In this document: one piece after another, positions 28,556 to 38,900 of the stretch
How the letters are laid out: each line of letters opens with the position of its first letter
Numbering within the stretch: position 1 is the first letter of the stretch
Source: Catellatospora vulcania
GTDB taxonomy: Bacteria; Actinomycetota; Actinomycetes; Mycobacteriales; Micromonosporaceae
Assembly (NCBI RefSeq): GCF_009720385.1
Contig: NZ_WARX01000001.1
Location: 1,240,001 to 1,304,000 of the forward strand
Length of the DNA stretch: 64,000 bases
Direction: 5' to 3'
Notes under the pieces: generated by a model
The model's input: the letters and a program-made list of their open reading frames with translations, nothing else
What the model was told of the DNA's origin: nothing
The model's database searches: none
Made by a program: the position numbers and the translations under genes

Positions 28556-29383
28556 TCAGGCCCTGGAAGCGACCACGCCCGCGGTTCTGGCAAGGTGGCC
28601 GGCGACCAGGTCGGCGAGTTCCGGGACGAGGATGTCGTCCGCGTCGAGCAGGGGCAGCCGCATGAGCCCGTATTCGCGCGGCGGGTCCATCGGGACCACC
28701 GGCCCCGGCGACGTTCCCTCGATGCTCACCACGTCCACCCACGACGGCAGCTGGGCCGGTCGCGCGTCGGCGCAGGCCAGCACGAAGGACAGCCACGCGC
28801 GGTAGCGCGCGAGCAGTTCGGTGAACGCCTCGTCGGCCGTGGCCAGGCCGTGTTGCACGGCGAGCCTGGCAAGTGCCTGCTCCAGGTGCGCCCCCATCCA
28901 CGCGACCAGGTCCCCGGCGCTGCGGGAACCGTCGGGGGCCGGCGGATCCGCCTGGCCGAGTCCGAACAGGTACTCGCGGAACGTCGCGAAGGCCGCCGCC
29001 CGGTCCTGCGACGCGGGCCGGACCAGCAGGACGTCGACGCCGCGCGGGGTGGCTCGTCCGAGCCGCCCGGCGACGCGCAACGCCAGGTCGCCGGCGCTGC
29101 AGAACCCGACCACCGTGGGGCGGTCGCCGGAGCCGCGAAGGTCGGCGATCCGCGCCGCGTACTGCTCGGCGAGTGCGTCCAGCGGCAGGAACACGGGCCC
29201 GTCGAGCAGCGGGCGCAACGGGTCGACCTGATACAGCGGGCGTTCGCCCAGGCGGCCGGTCAGCATCTGGCTCAGCCGCGGCGCGGCGCTGTAGGTCGGG
29301 AAGTCGATGACGAAGACAGGGTCCGCGCTGCCGTGGCCGAGCCGCCGTACAGCGAAGGGATCCGTCGGGAGGTGTTCAGTCAC
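28556..29383 (-). CDS. thioesterase-like alpha/beta hydrolase with Cys at the nucleophile position
   Basis: The 275-residue product has the shape of a type II/NRPS thioesterase: an early beta strand (VFVIDFPTYS), a mid-region ending TVVGFCSAGDLALRVAGRL, and a lid-like helical insertion. The nucleophile elbow, normally G-x-S-x-G, reads G-F-C95-S-A-G, placing Cys where the Ser should be. I do not see the usual Asp after the next strand (LLVRPAS) or the C-terminal His; that region reads REYGLMRLPLLDADD. It could be a Cys-type thioesterase, an acyl-transfer enzyme or a non-catalytic relative. It is divergent from the free-standing carrier protein gene, 233 bp away. Because the NRPS lacks a thioesterase, it is a candidate for chain release or editing. 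Confidence 0.6.
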   Translation of the reverse strand: MTEHLPTDPFAVRRLGHGSADPVFVIDFPTYSAAPRLSQMLTGRLGERPLYQVDPLRPLLDGPVFLPLDALAEQYAARIADLRGSGDRPTVVGFCSAGDLALRVAGRLGRATPRGVDVLLVRPASQDRAAAFATFREYLFGLGQADPPAPDGSRSAGDLVAWMGAHLEQALARLAVQHGLATADEAFTELLARYRAWLSFVLACADARPAQLPSWVDVVSIEGTSPGPVVPMDPPREYGLMRLPLLDADDILVPELADLVAGHLARTAGVVASRA

Positions 29384-29616
29384 TGCTCACCGCCATGAGG
29401 GGAGGGGTGCTTGCATACGAACAAAAGGTGACAGACCAGCGTCCGTCTCACGTCTTCGAGATTGCCTGGATCGGCCGGGGAGGGCGTCGGGCACTTTCGA
29501 AGAACACCGGGCCGCGGCCCGGTGCCACTCTCATCGCATCGGCGCTGCGGTCCATGTCGGCCCGATGGTCCCAGTCCTGCCTTTGCCGTTCGGAAGCAGA
29601 TATGAAGGAGCCGGCG

Positions 29617-29880
29617 ATGACCATTCCGATCGATCACCAGATGGACGATGCCGTCCACGATTTGCGAGCAGGTCGGCTGTGCGCCATCTTCGCCGACGTG
29701 CTCGGCGTGGCGGCGGTGGGCGTCGACGACGACTTCTTCGACCTCGGCGGGCAGTCCCTGCAGGCGATGCTGATCGCCGCCCGGATCAGGAAGGAACTGG
29801 GCGCGGAGGTCACGCTGATCGACCTGTTCGACCACCCGACCGTCGGCAGCCTGCTGACCAAGCTGGGCCCGTCGTCATGA
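29617..29880 (+). CDS. free-standing peptidyl/acyl carrier protein
   Basis: The 87-residue product is a single carrier domain: [20 protein letters not shown] with the phosphopantetheine serine at Ser47 in GGQSL, and helix 3 with TLIDLFDHPTVGSLL. It has no adenylation domain of its own, so it must be loaded in trans. I chose ATG 29617 (MTIPIDHQ) because AAGGAG lies 8 bases upstream; an ATG 15 bases earlier overlaps that site. It is the first gene of the plus-strand NRPS operon, and its TGA overlaps the next ATG (ATGA). It probably works with the adjacent free-standing condensation enzyme. Confidence 0.9.
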   Translation: MTIPIDHQMDDAVHDLRAGRLCAIFADVLGVAAVGVDDDFFDLGGQSLQAMLIAARIRKELGAEVTLIDLFDHPTVGSLLTKLGPSS

Positions 29881-31259
29881 GCGGCGGCCGAACCGCGACA
29901 AGCGAACTCCCGGCCGCGCCGGTCAACGGGCGGTTTCCCTTGTCCAGCATGCAGGAGGTGTTCTGCTCCGACGAGCGGCACATGACCGACCGCTTCATCG
30001 TCGTCAACGCCTGGCGGGTGCGGGGCCGCGTGGACACCGCGGCGTTGCAGGGCGCGCTCGACGACCTGGTCGCCCGGCACGAGATCCTGCGGTCCGTTTT
30101 CGGCCACGAAAATGACGGGTCGTCCTACCAGCAGGTGATGCCGCCCTGCGCGGTCCCGCTGCTGGTCGCCGACATCGAGCCTTTCACCGGCCGCAGCCGC
30201 GAGATCCGGGCCGAGGAGCTGATCATCGAGGCGGAGGTCGGCCGGCTGGACCCGTACGAGCTGCCGCTGATCCGCGCGGAACTGCACCGCTTCGACGACC
30301 AGGATTCGGTGTTCGTCCTCGTGCACCACCACCTGGGCATGGACGGCCGGTCCGTGGGCGTGGGGATCCGCGACCTCGCCGAGTTCTACGCCGCCCGGGT
30401 CGCCGGCCGCGAGCCGAAGCTGCCTGAGGTGAAGCAGGCGCGCGAGTTCGCGGCCTGGCAGCGGGCACGCAGCCGCGACCTGGACAGCGCCGAGGGCGCG
30501 GCGATCCGGGCGTACTGGCGCGACCGTCTCGCCGGAGCGCAGATCTTCACCCTGCCGACCGACCGGCCGATGCCGCCGCGGTACTCACAGCCCTATTCGG
30601 AGCATGTGTACGACTACGACGAGCAGTTCGTCGCGTCCCTGGCCGCGCTGGCCAGGCAGGAGCGCTGCTCGCTGTTCATGGTGCTGCTCGCCGGGATGGC
30701 GGTGCTGGCCCACGAGGTCCGCGGGGCGACCGACACCGCCTTCCGCGTGCTGACCTCCGGGCGCAACGAGGCTGCTTTCCAGGAGACGGTCGGGCTGCTC
30801 ATCGACTTCCTGCCGGTGCGTGTCGAGATCGCCGACTGCACGAGCTTTCGCGATGTCCTCCGACGCGCCCGTGCGGCGGCCGCCGGGGCCTTCACCCACG
30901 AGATCCCCATGGGCGAGATAGCCAAGCTGGCACCGGAGCTGACGCGGCCGGAGGGCAATCCGTCCGACTGCTTCATGAACTTCATCTTCCACCAGCAGCC
31001 CTCGGCCGCCGAGACCTACCCGATCGGCGACGGCGCGGTCGAGATCCGCGAACGTGTGCTGGAGCCGGACGAGACCGGTGACATGCCGTTCGGCGCCTCC
31101 TGGAACACCGAGGTCATTCCCTCCGGCCGGTTCAACGGCGGGGTGCTCTACAACCGCGACGAGTTCGACGCGTCCACCATCGCGCGCTGGACTGCCGCGT
31201 ACCACCGCATCCTCGCCGGCGCTGTCGCGGATCCCGGCAGCGCGTGGCGCGAGCTCTAG
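29877..31259 (+). CDS. free-standing condensation domain protein
   Basis: The 460-residue product is one NRPS condensation domain without partners. It has FPLSSMQEVFCSDE (motif C1), RHEILRSVF (C2), the active-site HHxxxDG at 151-157 (HHHLGMDG) and later VGLLIDFLPVRVEI and FMNFIFHQQ. The second active-site His and the Asp are intact, so it should be active. Free-standing C domains such as VibH condense a carrier-bound acyl chain with an amine, or release a chain onto a free acceptor. Translation is coupled to the carrier protein gene by an ATGA overlap. It may add a cap to the tetrapeptide or release it. Confidence 0.9.
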   Translation: MSGGRTATSELPAAPVNGRFPLSSMQEVFCSDERHMTDRFIVVNAWRVRGRVDTAALQGALDDLVARHEILRSVFGHENDGSSYQQVMPPCAVPLLVADIEPFTGRSREIRAEELIIEAEVGRLDPYELPLIRAELHRFDDQDSVFVLVHHHLGMDGRSVGVGIRDLAEFYAARVAGREPKLPEVKQAREFAAWQRARSRDLDSAEGAAIRAYWRDRLAGAQIFTLPTDRPMPPRYSQPYSEHVYDYDEQFVASLAALARQERCSLFMVLLAGMAVLAHEVRGATDTAFRVLTSGRNEAAFQETVGLLIDFLPVRVEIADCTSFRDVLRRARAAAAGAFTHEIPMGEIAKLAPELTRPEGNPSDCFMNFIFHQQPSAAETYPIGDGAVEIRERVLEPDETGDMPFGASWNTEVIPSGRFNGGVLYNRDEFDASTIARWTAAYHRILAGAVADPGSAWREL

Positions 31260-31289
31260 CCCCCGTATCGCGAACCGAAAGGACTTCAT

Positions 31290-32609
31290 ATGTTCGACAA
31301 GGATGCGCGCCGCGCCTTGAAGCAGCGCAACTACACGCTTTTCCTGCTCGCGCAGACCATCTCGTTCCTCGGCAACGGCGTGTTCCTCGTGGCGCTGCCG
31401 CTGGAGGTGCTCAGGCTCACCAACGATCCGTTCGTGGTGGCCCTGGCGGTCGGCGCGGACACCGTCGTCACCGTGATCTTCATGCTGATCGGCGGAGCTT
31501 TCGTGGACCGGCTCTCCCGCCGCATCGTCATGATCACCACCAATGTGATCTGCGGCCTGGCGATCGGGCTGGTCTCGTTGCTGAGCGCCGTCGGACAGGC
31601 CAACGTGTGGGCGCTGGTCGCCGTGGCCTTCGTCTTCGGGCTGGCCGACGCGTTCTTCCTGCCGGCCTCCACCGCCATCATGCGGGACCTGCTGCCCAAG
31701 GACCTGATGGTGGCCGGCAACTCGCTGGTCACCCTCGGCCGGACGGCCACGCTGTTCATCGCGGGACCGGTGCTCGGCGGCGTCATCGTCGTGGCGATCG
31801 GACCCGCCTGGGCGTTCGGGCTCGACGCGCTCAGCTTCCTGGTCGGCGCCGCGGGCCTGCTCGCCATGCGCGGGGTGCGGCGCGCGGCCCCCGAGGCCGG
31901 ACAGGAGGCAGACGGCCCCACCTCCGTCCGCGAAGAGATCCGCACGGGGTTCGCCTACAGCCGCAACCGGCCATGGCTGTGGTGGAACATGATCGCGGTC
32001 GGCTTCGCGAGCTTCGTCGGTTTCATCCCGCTCGCCCTGCTCGCGCCGATGCTGCTGCGCGACGTCCTGCACGCCAGCCCGGTGTTGTACGGCATCAACG
32101 TGGCCGTGAGCGGGATCGGCGGAGTCGTCGCGGCACTGCTGAAGAAGTCCCGCAACCCGAAGCTGCGGGTCCCCGCGGTCTGGGTCGGCTTCGGCTCCTG
32201 CGGTCTGGCCATCCTGCTCATGGCCGTATCCCCGAACATCGTCGTCGCGACCGTCGCCGGAGTCGGGTTCCTGTTCGGCGTCTCCTTGGGCAACATCAAC
32301 TGGTTCGCCCTGATCCAGGAGCAGGTGCCCACCTCGCTGCAGGGCCGGGTCTCCTCGCTCGACTGGATGATCTCCCTGCTGCCGGGCCCCTTCGGGCTGG
32401 CCGTCGCGGCCTGGGCGGTGAACATCGTCGGCGTGCGCTGGACCATGGCGGCTTGCGGCATCCTCGTCCTGCTCTCCGGAGCCGTCGTGCTCAACCACAA
32501 GGTGCGCGACTACACCTACGTGCGCGGCGGGGCCAAGGACGAAGCCGACGTCGAGACCGACAGCGCCGACCGGCCTGTGGCGGTCGCCTCCGCGGCGAAC
32601 CCCGGCTGA
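31290..32609 (+). CDS. MFS transporter, probable exporter of the NRPS product
   Basis: The 439-residue product has about twelve hydrophobic segments. It begins NYTLFLLAQTISFLGNGVF and carries the loop motif GGAFVDRLSRRIVMITTN between segments 2 and 3, typical of the drug/siderophore exporter MFS groups (MFS_3, EntS-like). A charged cytosolic tail follows. AAAGGAC lies just before ATG 31290, and the gene starts 30 bp after the condensation gene. Its place inside the NRPS operon suggests export of the product or self-protection. The substrate is inferred from context only. Confidence 0.85.
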   Translation: MFDKDARRALKQRNYTLFLLAQTISFLGNGVFLVALPLEVLRLTNDPFVVALAVGADTVVTVIFMLIGGAFVDRLSRRIVMITTNVICGLAIGLVSLLSAVGQANVWALVAVAFVFGLADAFFLPASTAIMRDLLPKDLMVAGNSLVTLGRTATLFIAGPVLGGVIVVAIGPAWAFGLDALSFLVGAAGLLAMRGVRRAAPEAGQEADGPTSVREEIRTGFAYSRNRPWLWWNMIAVGFASFVGFIPLALLAPMLLRDVLHASPVLYGINVAVSGIGGVVAALLKKSRNPKLRVPAVWVGFGSCGLAILLMAVSPNIVVATVAGVGFLFGVSLGNINWFALIQEQVPTSLQGRVSSLDWMISLLPGPFGLAVAAWAVNIVGVRWTMAACGILVLLSGAVVLNHKVRDYTYVRGGAKDEADVETDSADRPVAVASAANPG

Positions 32610-32653
32610 CGGCACGCCGCCCACCATCCACCACGAGCGAAAAGAGCCGCATC

Positions 32654-32863
32654 ATGTCCCATCCCTTCGACGCCGAGGACGGCGTCTTCCTGGTGCTGCG
32701 CAACGACGTCGAGCAGTACAGCCTCTGGCCCGAGGCCATCGAGATCCCGCCGGGCTGGACCGGGGTCTTCGGCCCCGGCAGCCGCGCGGCCGCCGTCGCC
32801 TTCGTGGAGGCGACCTGGACGGACCGCCTGCTGCGCCCCGTCCGCTCCGCCGACAACCGCTGA
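32654..32863 (+). CDS. mbtH: MbtH-like protein
   Basis: The 69-residue product is a standard-length MbtH homologue with the family core [20 protein letters not shown], in which the conserved N-x-E-Q-x-SLWP and P-x-GW elements are intact. MbtH proteins bind adenylation domains and are often needed for their folding or activity. The gene is 44 bp after the exporter gene and 67 bp before the NRPS start, so it should be co-expressed with its target. The ATG is chosen because it gives the exact family length; GAAAAGAG upstream is a fair ribosome site. Confidence 0.95.
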   Translation: MSHPFDAEDGVFLVLRNDVEQYSLWPEAIEIPPGWTGVFGPGSRAAAVAFVEATWTDRLLRPVRSADNR

Positions 32864-32930
32864 CGGCGCGACCCGCGAATTCCGCCGACCCCACCGCCCC
32901 GCGAAGCGCGCAACCATGAAGGAGCCCGCC

Positions 32931-35900
32931 GTGTACGACGTCCGCAACGCCAACAGCGCCGCTTCCCCCGAGTCGTTGGCCGATGTGTTCGAGGCCCGGG
33001 TGCGGCGGTCGCCGGATGCGGTGGCGGTGGTGCACGAGGGCCGGGAGGTGACGTTCGCTCAGTTGAACGCACAAGCGAACCGGCTGGCCCGGTATCTGGT
33101 GTCGGTGGGTGCGGGGCCGGGCCGGTTCGTGGCGGTGGTGCTGCCGCGGACCGTCGATGCGCTGGTCGCGGTGTTGGGTGTGGTGAAGGCGGGGGCGGCT
33201 TACGTTCCGGTGGATCCGCGGTGGCCGGCCGAGCGGGTGCGGCTGGTGCTCGCCGAGGTCGCACCGGTCGCGGTGCTGGACGACCCGGGCCTGTTCGGGC
33301 GGCTGGACCAGTGGCCCGACGGCGACCTGGGCGTGTCCGTCGATGCCGACAGCCCCGCGTATGTGATCTACACGTCGGGTTCGACGGGCAGGCCGAAGGG
33401 TGTACTGGTCTCGCAGGGCAATGTCGTCAACTTCCTGTCCTGGGTGGTGGGGGAGTTCCGCGACGGCGAGTTGTCCCGGGTGCTGGCGTCCACGTCGTTG
33501 GGCTTCGACGTCTCGGTGTTCGAGGTCTTCGGCACGTGGGCGTCGGGCGGGTCCGTGGAGCTGGCACGCGACGTGCTGGCCCTGGGCGAGCTGCCCGCGA
33601 CGTGGCCCGGGACGCTGGTCTCGGCGGTCCCGTCCGCGCTGAGCCAGGTGCTGGCCGACGCGCCGGTCTTCGCGTCGGTGCGGGTGGTGGCGCTGGCGGG
33701 TGAAGCGCTGCCGCGCAACGTGCTGGAACGGGTCCGCACCGTGTTCCCGTCCGCCCGGGTGGTCAACCTGTACGGGCCGACCGAGGCGACCGTGTACGCC
33801 ACCGGGTGGCGTGCCGTCGGCGAGAGTGCCCCGCTGATCGGCTCGCCGGTGGCCAACGCGCGCGTGTTCGTGCTCGATGAGCGGTTGCGGCCGGTGCCGG
33901 TCGGGGTGGCCGGTGAGCTGTACATCGCCGGAGCGGGCGTGGCCGCCGGCTACCTGGCCCGCCCGGAGCTGACCGCGGCGCGGTTCGTGGCCTGCCCGTT
34001 CGGTGCCGGTGAGCGGATGTACCGCACCGGGGACACGGTGCGGTGGACGCCGGACGGGCAGCTGGACTACCTGGGCCGGGCCGATGACCAGGTCAAGGTC
34101 CGCGGGTTCCGGATCGAACTCGGCGAGATCGAAGCCGCACTGGCCGGGCACGAGTCGGTGGACCGGGCGGCGGTGGTCGTCCGCGAGGACCGGCCCGGGG
34201 ACCGGCGGCTGGTCGGCTACGTCGTCGGGCCGGCCGGGACGAGCGTCGACGCAGCAGGGCTGCGCCGGTATGTCGCGACCCGGCTGCCCGAATACATGGT
34301 GCCTGCGGCGGTCGTCGTGCTCGACGGGCTTCCCCTCAACGCCAACGGCAAGCTCGACCGCAAGGCCCTGCCCGCGCCCGTGTTCGAAGGCTCCGTCGAC
34401 AACGGCCCCGTCACGCCACAGCAGCAGACCGTGCTCGCACTGTTCGCCGACGTCCTTGGCGTCGAGCACGTGGGCCTGCACGACGACTTCTTCGACCTCG
34501 GCGGGGACTCCCTGCTCGCGACGCGGCTGATCTCACGCGTGCGGGCGGCACTGGGCGTGGAACTGGGAATCCGGGCGCTGTTCGACTCGCCGACCGTGTC
34601 GCAACTGTGCGGTGTGCTCGACGGCCTCGGCGCGGCCCGACCGGCGCTGGTCGCGGTGCCGCGCCCGCAGCGGCTGCCGTTGTCGTTCGCGCAGCAGCGG
34701 CTGTGGTTCGTGGACCAGTTCGAAGAACGCAACGCCGCCTACACCGAACCGTTCGCGTGGCGGCTGCACGGCCCCGTCGACCGCGACGCCCTGCGCGCCG
34801 CGCTGGGCGACGTCGTCGACCGGCACGAGGCGTTGCGCACCGTGTTCCGGGTCGCGGGCGACGAACCGCACCAGGAGGTCCTTGCCGTCGGCGCGGCACC
34901 GGTGCTCGAAGTGGCCCGCGTCGGCGAGGGCGACCTGGCGGCCGCGCTGGCAGCCGCCACCGGGTACGTGTTTGACATCTCCGCCGAGCTGCCGGTCCGG
35001 GCGTGGTTGTTCGAACTCGGTCCCGGCGAGCGCGTCCTGCTGCTGCTGACGCACCACATCGCCAGCGACGGCTGGTCACTCGGCCTGCTGACACGAGACC
35101 TGGCGCAGGCCTACGCCGCACGCCGGTCCGATGCCGCCCCTGACTGGTCGCCACTGCCCGTCCAGTACCCCGACTACGCCCTCTGGCAGCGCGAACTGCT
35201 CGGCGACGAATCGGCCGGCAGCCTCGCCGGGGACCAGTTGCGGTACTGGCGCGAGGCGCTGGCCGGGCTGCCCCAGGAATTGGCGCTTCCGTACGACCAT
35301 GTGCGTCCGCCGACGGCGTCGTACCGCGGCGGCGACGTGCGGTTCGACATCGGCGTCGACCTGCACCGCCGACTGGCGAACCTGGCGCGCGAGCACCAGT
35401 CGACCGTGTTCATGGTCGTACACGCCACGCTGGCCGCGCTGCTGAGCAAGGCCGGTGGCGGCGCGGACATCCCGCTCGGGACACCGGTGGCCGGCCGGTC
35501 GGACGAGGCGGTGCACGACCTGGTCGGGTTCTTCGTCAACACCCTTGTGCTGCGCACGGACCTGTCCGGCGATCCCACGTTCGCCGAACTGCTCGGCCGG
35601 GTACGCGAGGCCGACCTGGCCGCGTTCGCCCACCAGGACGTGCCGTTCGAGCGCCTGGTCGAAGTCCTCAACCCCGTCCGCTCGACCGCCCGGCACCCGC
35701 TGTTCCAGGTCATGCTCGCTTTCGACGGGGGAGAAGACCTCCGGGAGTGGCAGCTTCCCGGCACCCGCGCCCAGGCCGAGCCGCTGCCGGCCGGAGCTGC
35801 CAAGTTCGACCTGCTGTGGAACTTCGAGCAGCGCCACGGCGCCGACGGCGAACCGCTCGGTATCGGCGTGCGACTCGACTACGCGCTCGACGTGTTCGCC

Positions 35901-38900
35901 GAGCCCACGGTGCTGTCGCTGGCGACGTGGTTCACCCGCCTGCTCGAGCAGGTCGTCGAGCACGCCGACGCCCGCCTGGCGGACCTGGTGCTGCTCTCCG
36001 AGACCGAACGGCAGCAGATCGTCGACGACTGGAGCGGCACCGCCCGGACGGTCTCCTTCGCGCCGCTCGCCGCGCTGTTCGAGGCCCAGGTGCGGCAGTC
36101 GCCGGACGCTGTGGCGCTCCTCCACGACCGGCAGGAGCTGACATTCGCCGAGCTCAACGCCAGGGCCAACCGCCTCGCCCGGCATCTGGTCGCGCTCGGC
36201 GCGGGACCGGGGCGGTTCGTCGCGCTGGCCATGCCGCGGACAGTCGACCTGCTGGTGGCGCTGCTCGGGGTGGTGAAGTCAGGGGCGGGCTATGTGCCGG
36301 TGGATCCGCGGTGGCCCGCCGAGCGCGTACGCCTCGTGCTCGACGAGGCCCGGCCGGTCGTCGTACTGGACGACCTCGCCTCCGTCGAAGGGTGGGCGCA
36401 GCGCTCGGGCGAAGACCTCGCCGTCCCTGTCGACGCCGACAGCCCGGTGGTCGCGATCTACACCTCCGGGTCGACGGGCCGGCCCAAGGGCGTGGTCGTC
36501 ACGCAGGGCGGGGTCGTCAACCTTCTGTCGTGGGCGCGGTCCGAGTTCACGGCCGGGGAGATGTCCCGGGTGTTGGCGTCCACGTCGTTGAGCTTCGACG
36601 TCTCGGTGTTCGAGGTCTTCGGCACCTGGATTTCCGGCGGGTGCATCGAGTTGGCGCCCGACGTGCTGGTGCTGGGTGAGCTGCCCGCGACGTGGCCCGG
36701 GACGCTGGTCGTGGCTGTGCCGTCCGCGCTGGGCCAGGTGCTGGCGGATGCGCCGGTCTTCGCATCGGTGCAGGTGGTGGCGCTGGGCGGCGAGGCGGTT
36801 CCGGCCGGCATGTTGGAGCGGGTCGGCGCCGTGTTCCCATCGGCGCGGGTGGTGAACCTGTACGGGCCGACCGAGACGACCGTGTACGCGACCGCGTGGT
36901 GGGCCGACGGCGGGCCGCCGCTGATCGGGTCGCCGGTCACGAACACCAGGGTCTACGTGCTCGATGAGCGGTTGCGTCCGGTGCCGGCTGGGGTGGCCGG
37001 TGAGCTGTACATCGCCGGTGCCGGGGTGTCCGCCGGTTATCTGGGGCGGCCGGAGCTGACCGCGGCCCGGTTCGTGGCGTGCCCGTTCGGTGCCGGTGAG
37101 CGGATGTACCGCACGGGGGACACGGTGCGGTGGACGGCGGACGGGCAGCTGGACTACCTGGGCCGGGCCGATGACCAGGTCAAGGTCCGCGGGTTCCGGA
37201 TCGAGCTCGGCGAGGTCGAAGCCGCGCTGGCCGACTACGGGCCGGTCGAACAGACGGCGGTGATCGTGCGCGAGGACCAGCCCGGGGACCGCCGCCTGGT
37301 CGCCTACGTCGTCGGGTCGGGCGGGACTGCCGTCGACACCGCGGCGCTGCGCCGGCACGCCGCGACCCGGCTGCCCGAATACATGGTGCCTTCGGCGGTC
37401 GTCGTGCTCGACGGGCTTCCCCTCAACGCCAACGGCAAGCTCGACCGCAGGGCGTTGCCTGCGCCGCAGTTCGCGGGTGGTGAGTCGGAGGGGCCGATGT
37501 CGGCGCGTGAGGAGATCCTGTGCGGTCTGTTCGCGCAGGTGCTGGGTGTCGGCCGGGTGGGTGTGCAGGACAGTTTCTTTGATCTGGGTGGTCATTCGCT
37601 GCTCGCGACGCGTCTGATCGCGCGGGTGCGGGCGGTGTTCGGGGTGGAGCTGGGGATCCGGGCGCTGTTCGAGTCGCCGACGGTGTCGGGGCTGTGCGGT
37701 GTGCTCGACGGCCTCGGCGCGGCGCGGCCCGCGCTGGTCCCGGTGCCGCGTCCGGAGCGGTTGCCGTTGTCGTTCGCGCAGCAGCGGCTGTGGTTCGTGG
37801 ACCAGCTCGAAGGCGGCAGCGCCGTCTACAACGTGCCGCTGGCACTGCGGCTGCGCGGTCCCGTCGACCGGGGTGCCCTGCGCGCGGCGCTGGGTGATGT
37901 CGTCGACCGCCACGAGGTGCTGCGCACCGTGCTGCCGGTGGAGGACGGGCAGCCGTACCAGCAGGTCCTCGATGTCGGCGTGAAACCGGTACTCACCGAG
38001 GTCGGTGTCACCGAGGGCGAGCTGGCTGCGGGTTTGGCCGCGGCCGCGGGTCACGTCTTCGACCTGTCGGCGGAGGTGCCGGTCCGGGCATGGTTGTTCG
38101 TACTGGGGCCCGACGAGTGTGTGCTGCTGCTGCTGACGCACCACATCGCCAGTGACGGCTGGTCATGGGGTCCGCTGCTGCGTGACCTGTCGCAGGCCTA
38201 CGCGTCGCGGCTGGCCGGCTCGGTGGCGGACCGGCCGCCGCTCGCGGTCCAGTACGCCGACTACACGCTGTGGCAGCGGGACCTGCTCGGCGACGAGTCC
38301 GCCGGAACTCTGGCCGGTGACCAGGTGGAGTTCTGGCGCGGGGCGCTGGCCGGCCTGCCCGAGGAGCTTGCCCTGCCCTATGACCGTGCGCGGCCCGCCG
38401 TGCCGTCGCACCGCGGCGGCGAGGTGCGGTTCGAGATCAGCGTCGACCTGCACCGCAGGCTCCTGGACGTGGCCCGTGAGCACCAGGTCACGGTGTTCAT
38501 GGTGGTGCAGGCCGCGCTGGCGGTGGCACTGTCACGGTCCGGTGCGGGCACCGACATCCCGATCGGCACGCCGGTGGCGGGCCGCCTCGACGAGGCGGTG
38601 CACGACCTGGTCGGGTTCTTCGTCAACACCCTCGTGCTGCGCACGGACCTGTCCGGCGATCCCACGTTCGCCGAACTGCTCGGCCGGGTACGCGAGGCCG
38701 ACCTGGCCGCATTCGCCCACCAGGACGTGCCGTTCGAGCGCCTCGTCGAAGTCCTCAACCCCGCCCGCTCGACCGCCCGCCACCCGCTGTTCCAGATCAT
38801 GCTCGCCGTCGACACCGAGACCACCGGCCAATGCGACCTGACGGGTGTCGAGGCGAGCGAGGAACGCCTCGCCGCCGACGTGGCCAAGTTCGACCTCGTC

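Noticed and set aside
36279-38144. Long minus-strand open frames across the NRPS, e.g. 621 codons
   Set aside because: They repeat at the same offset in each module, which shows they are shadows of the conserved NRPS domains rather than genes.
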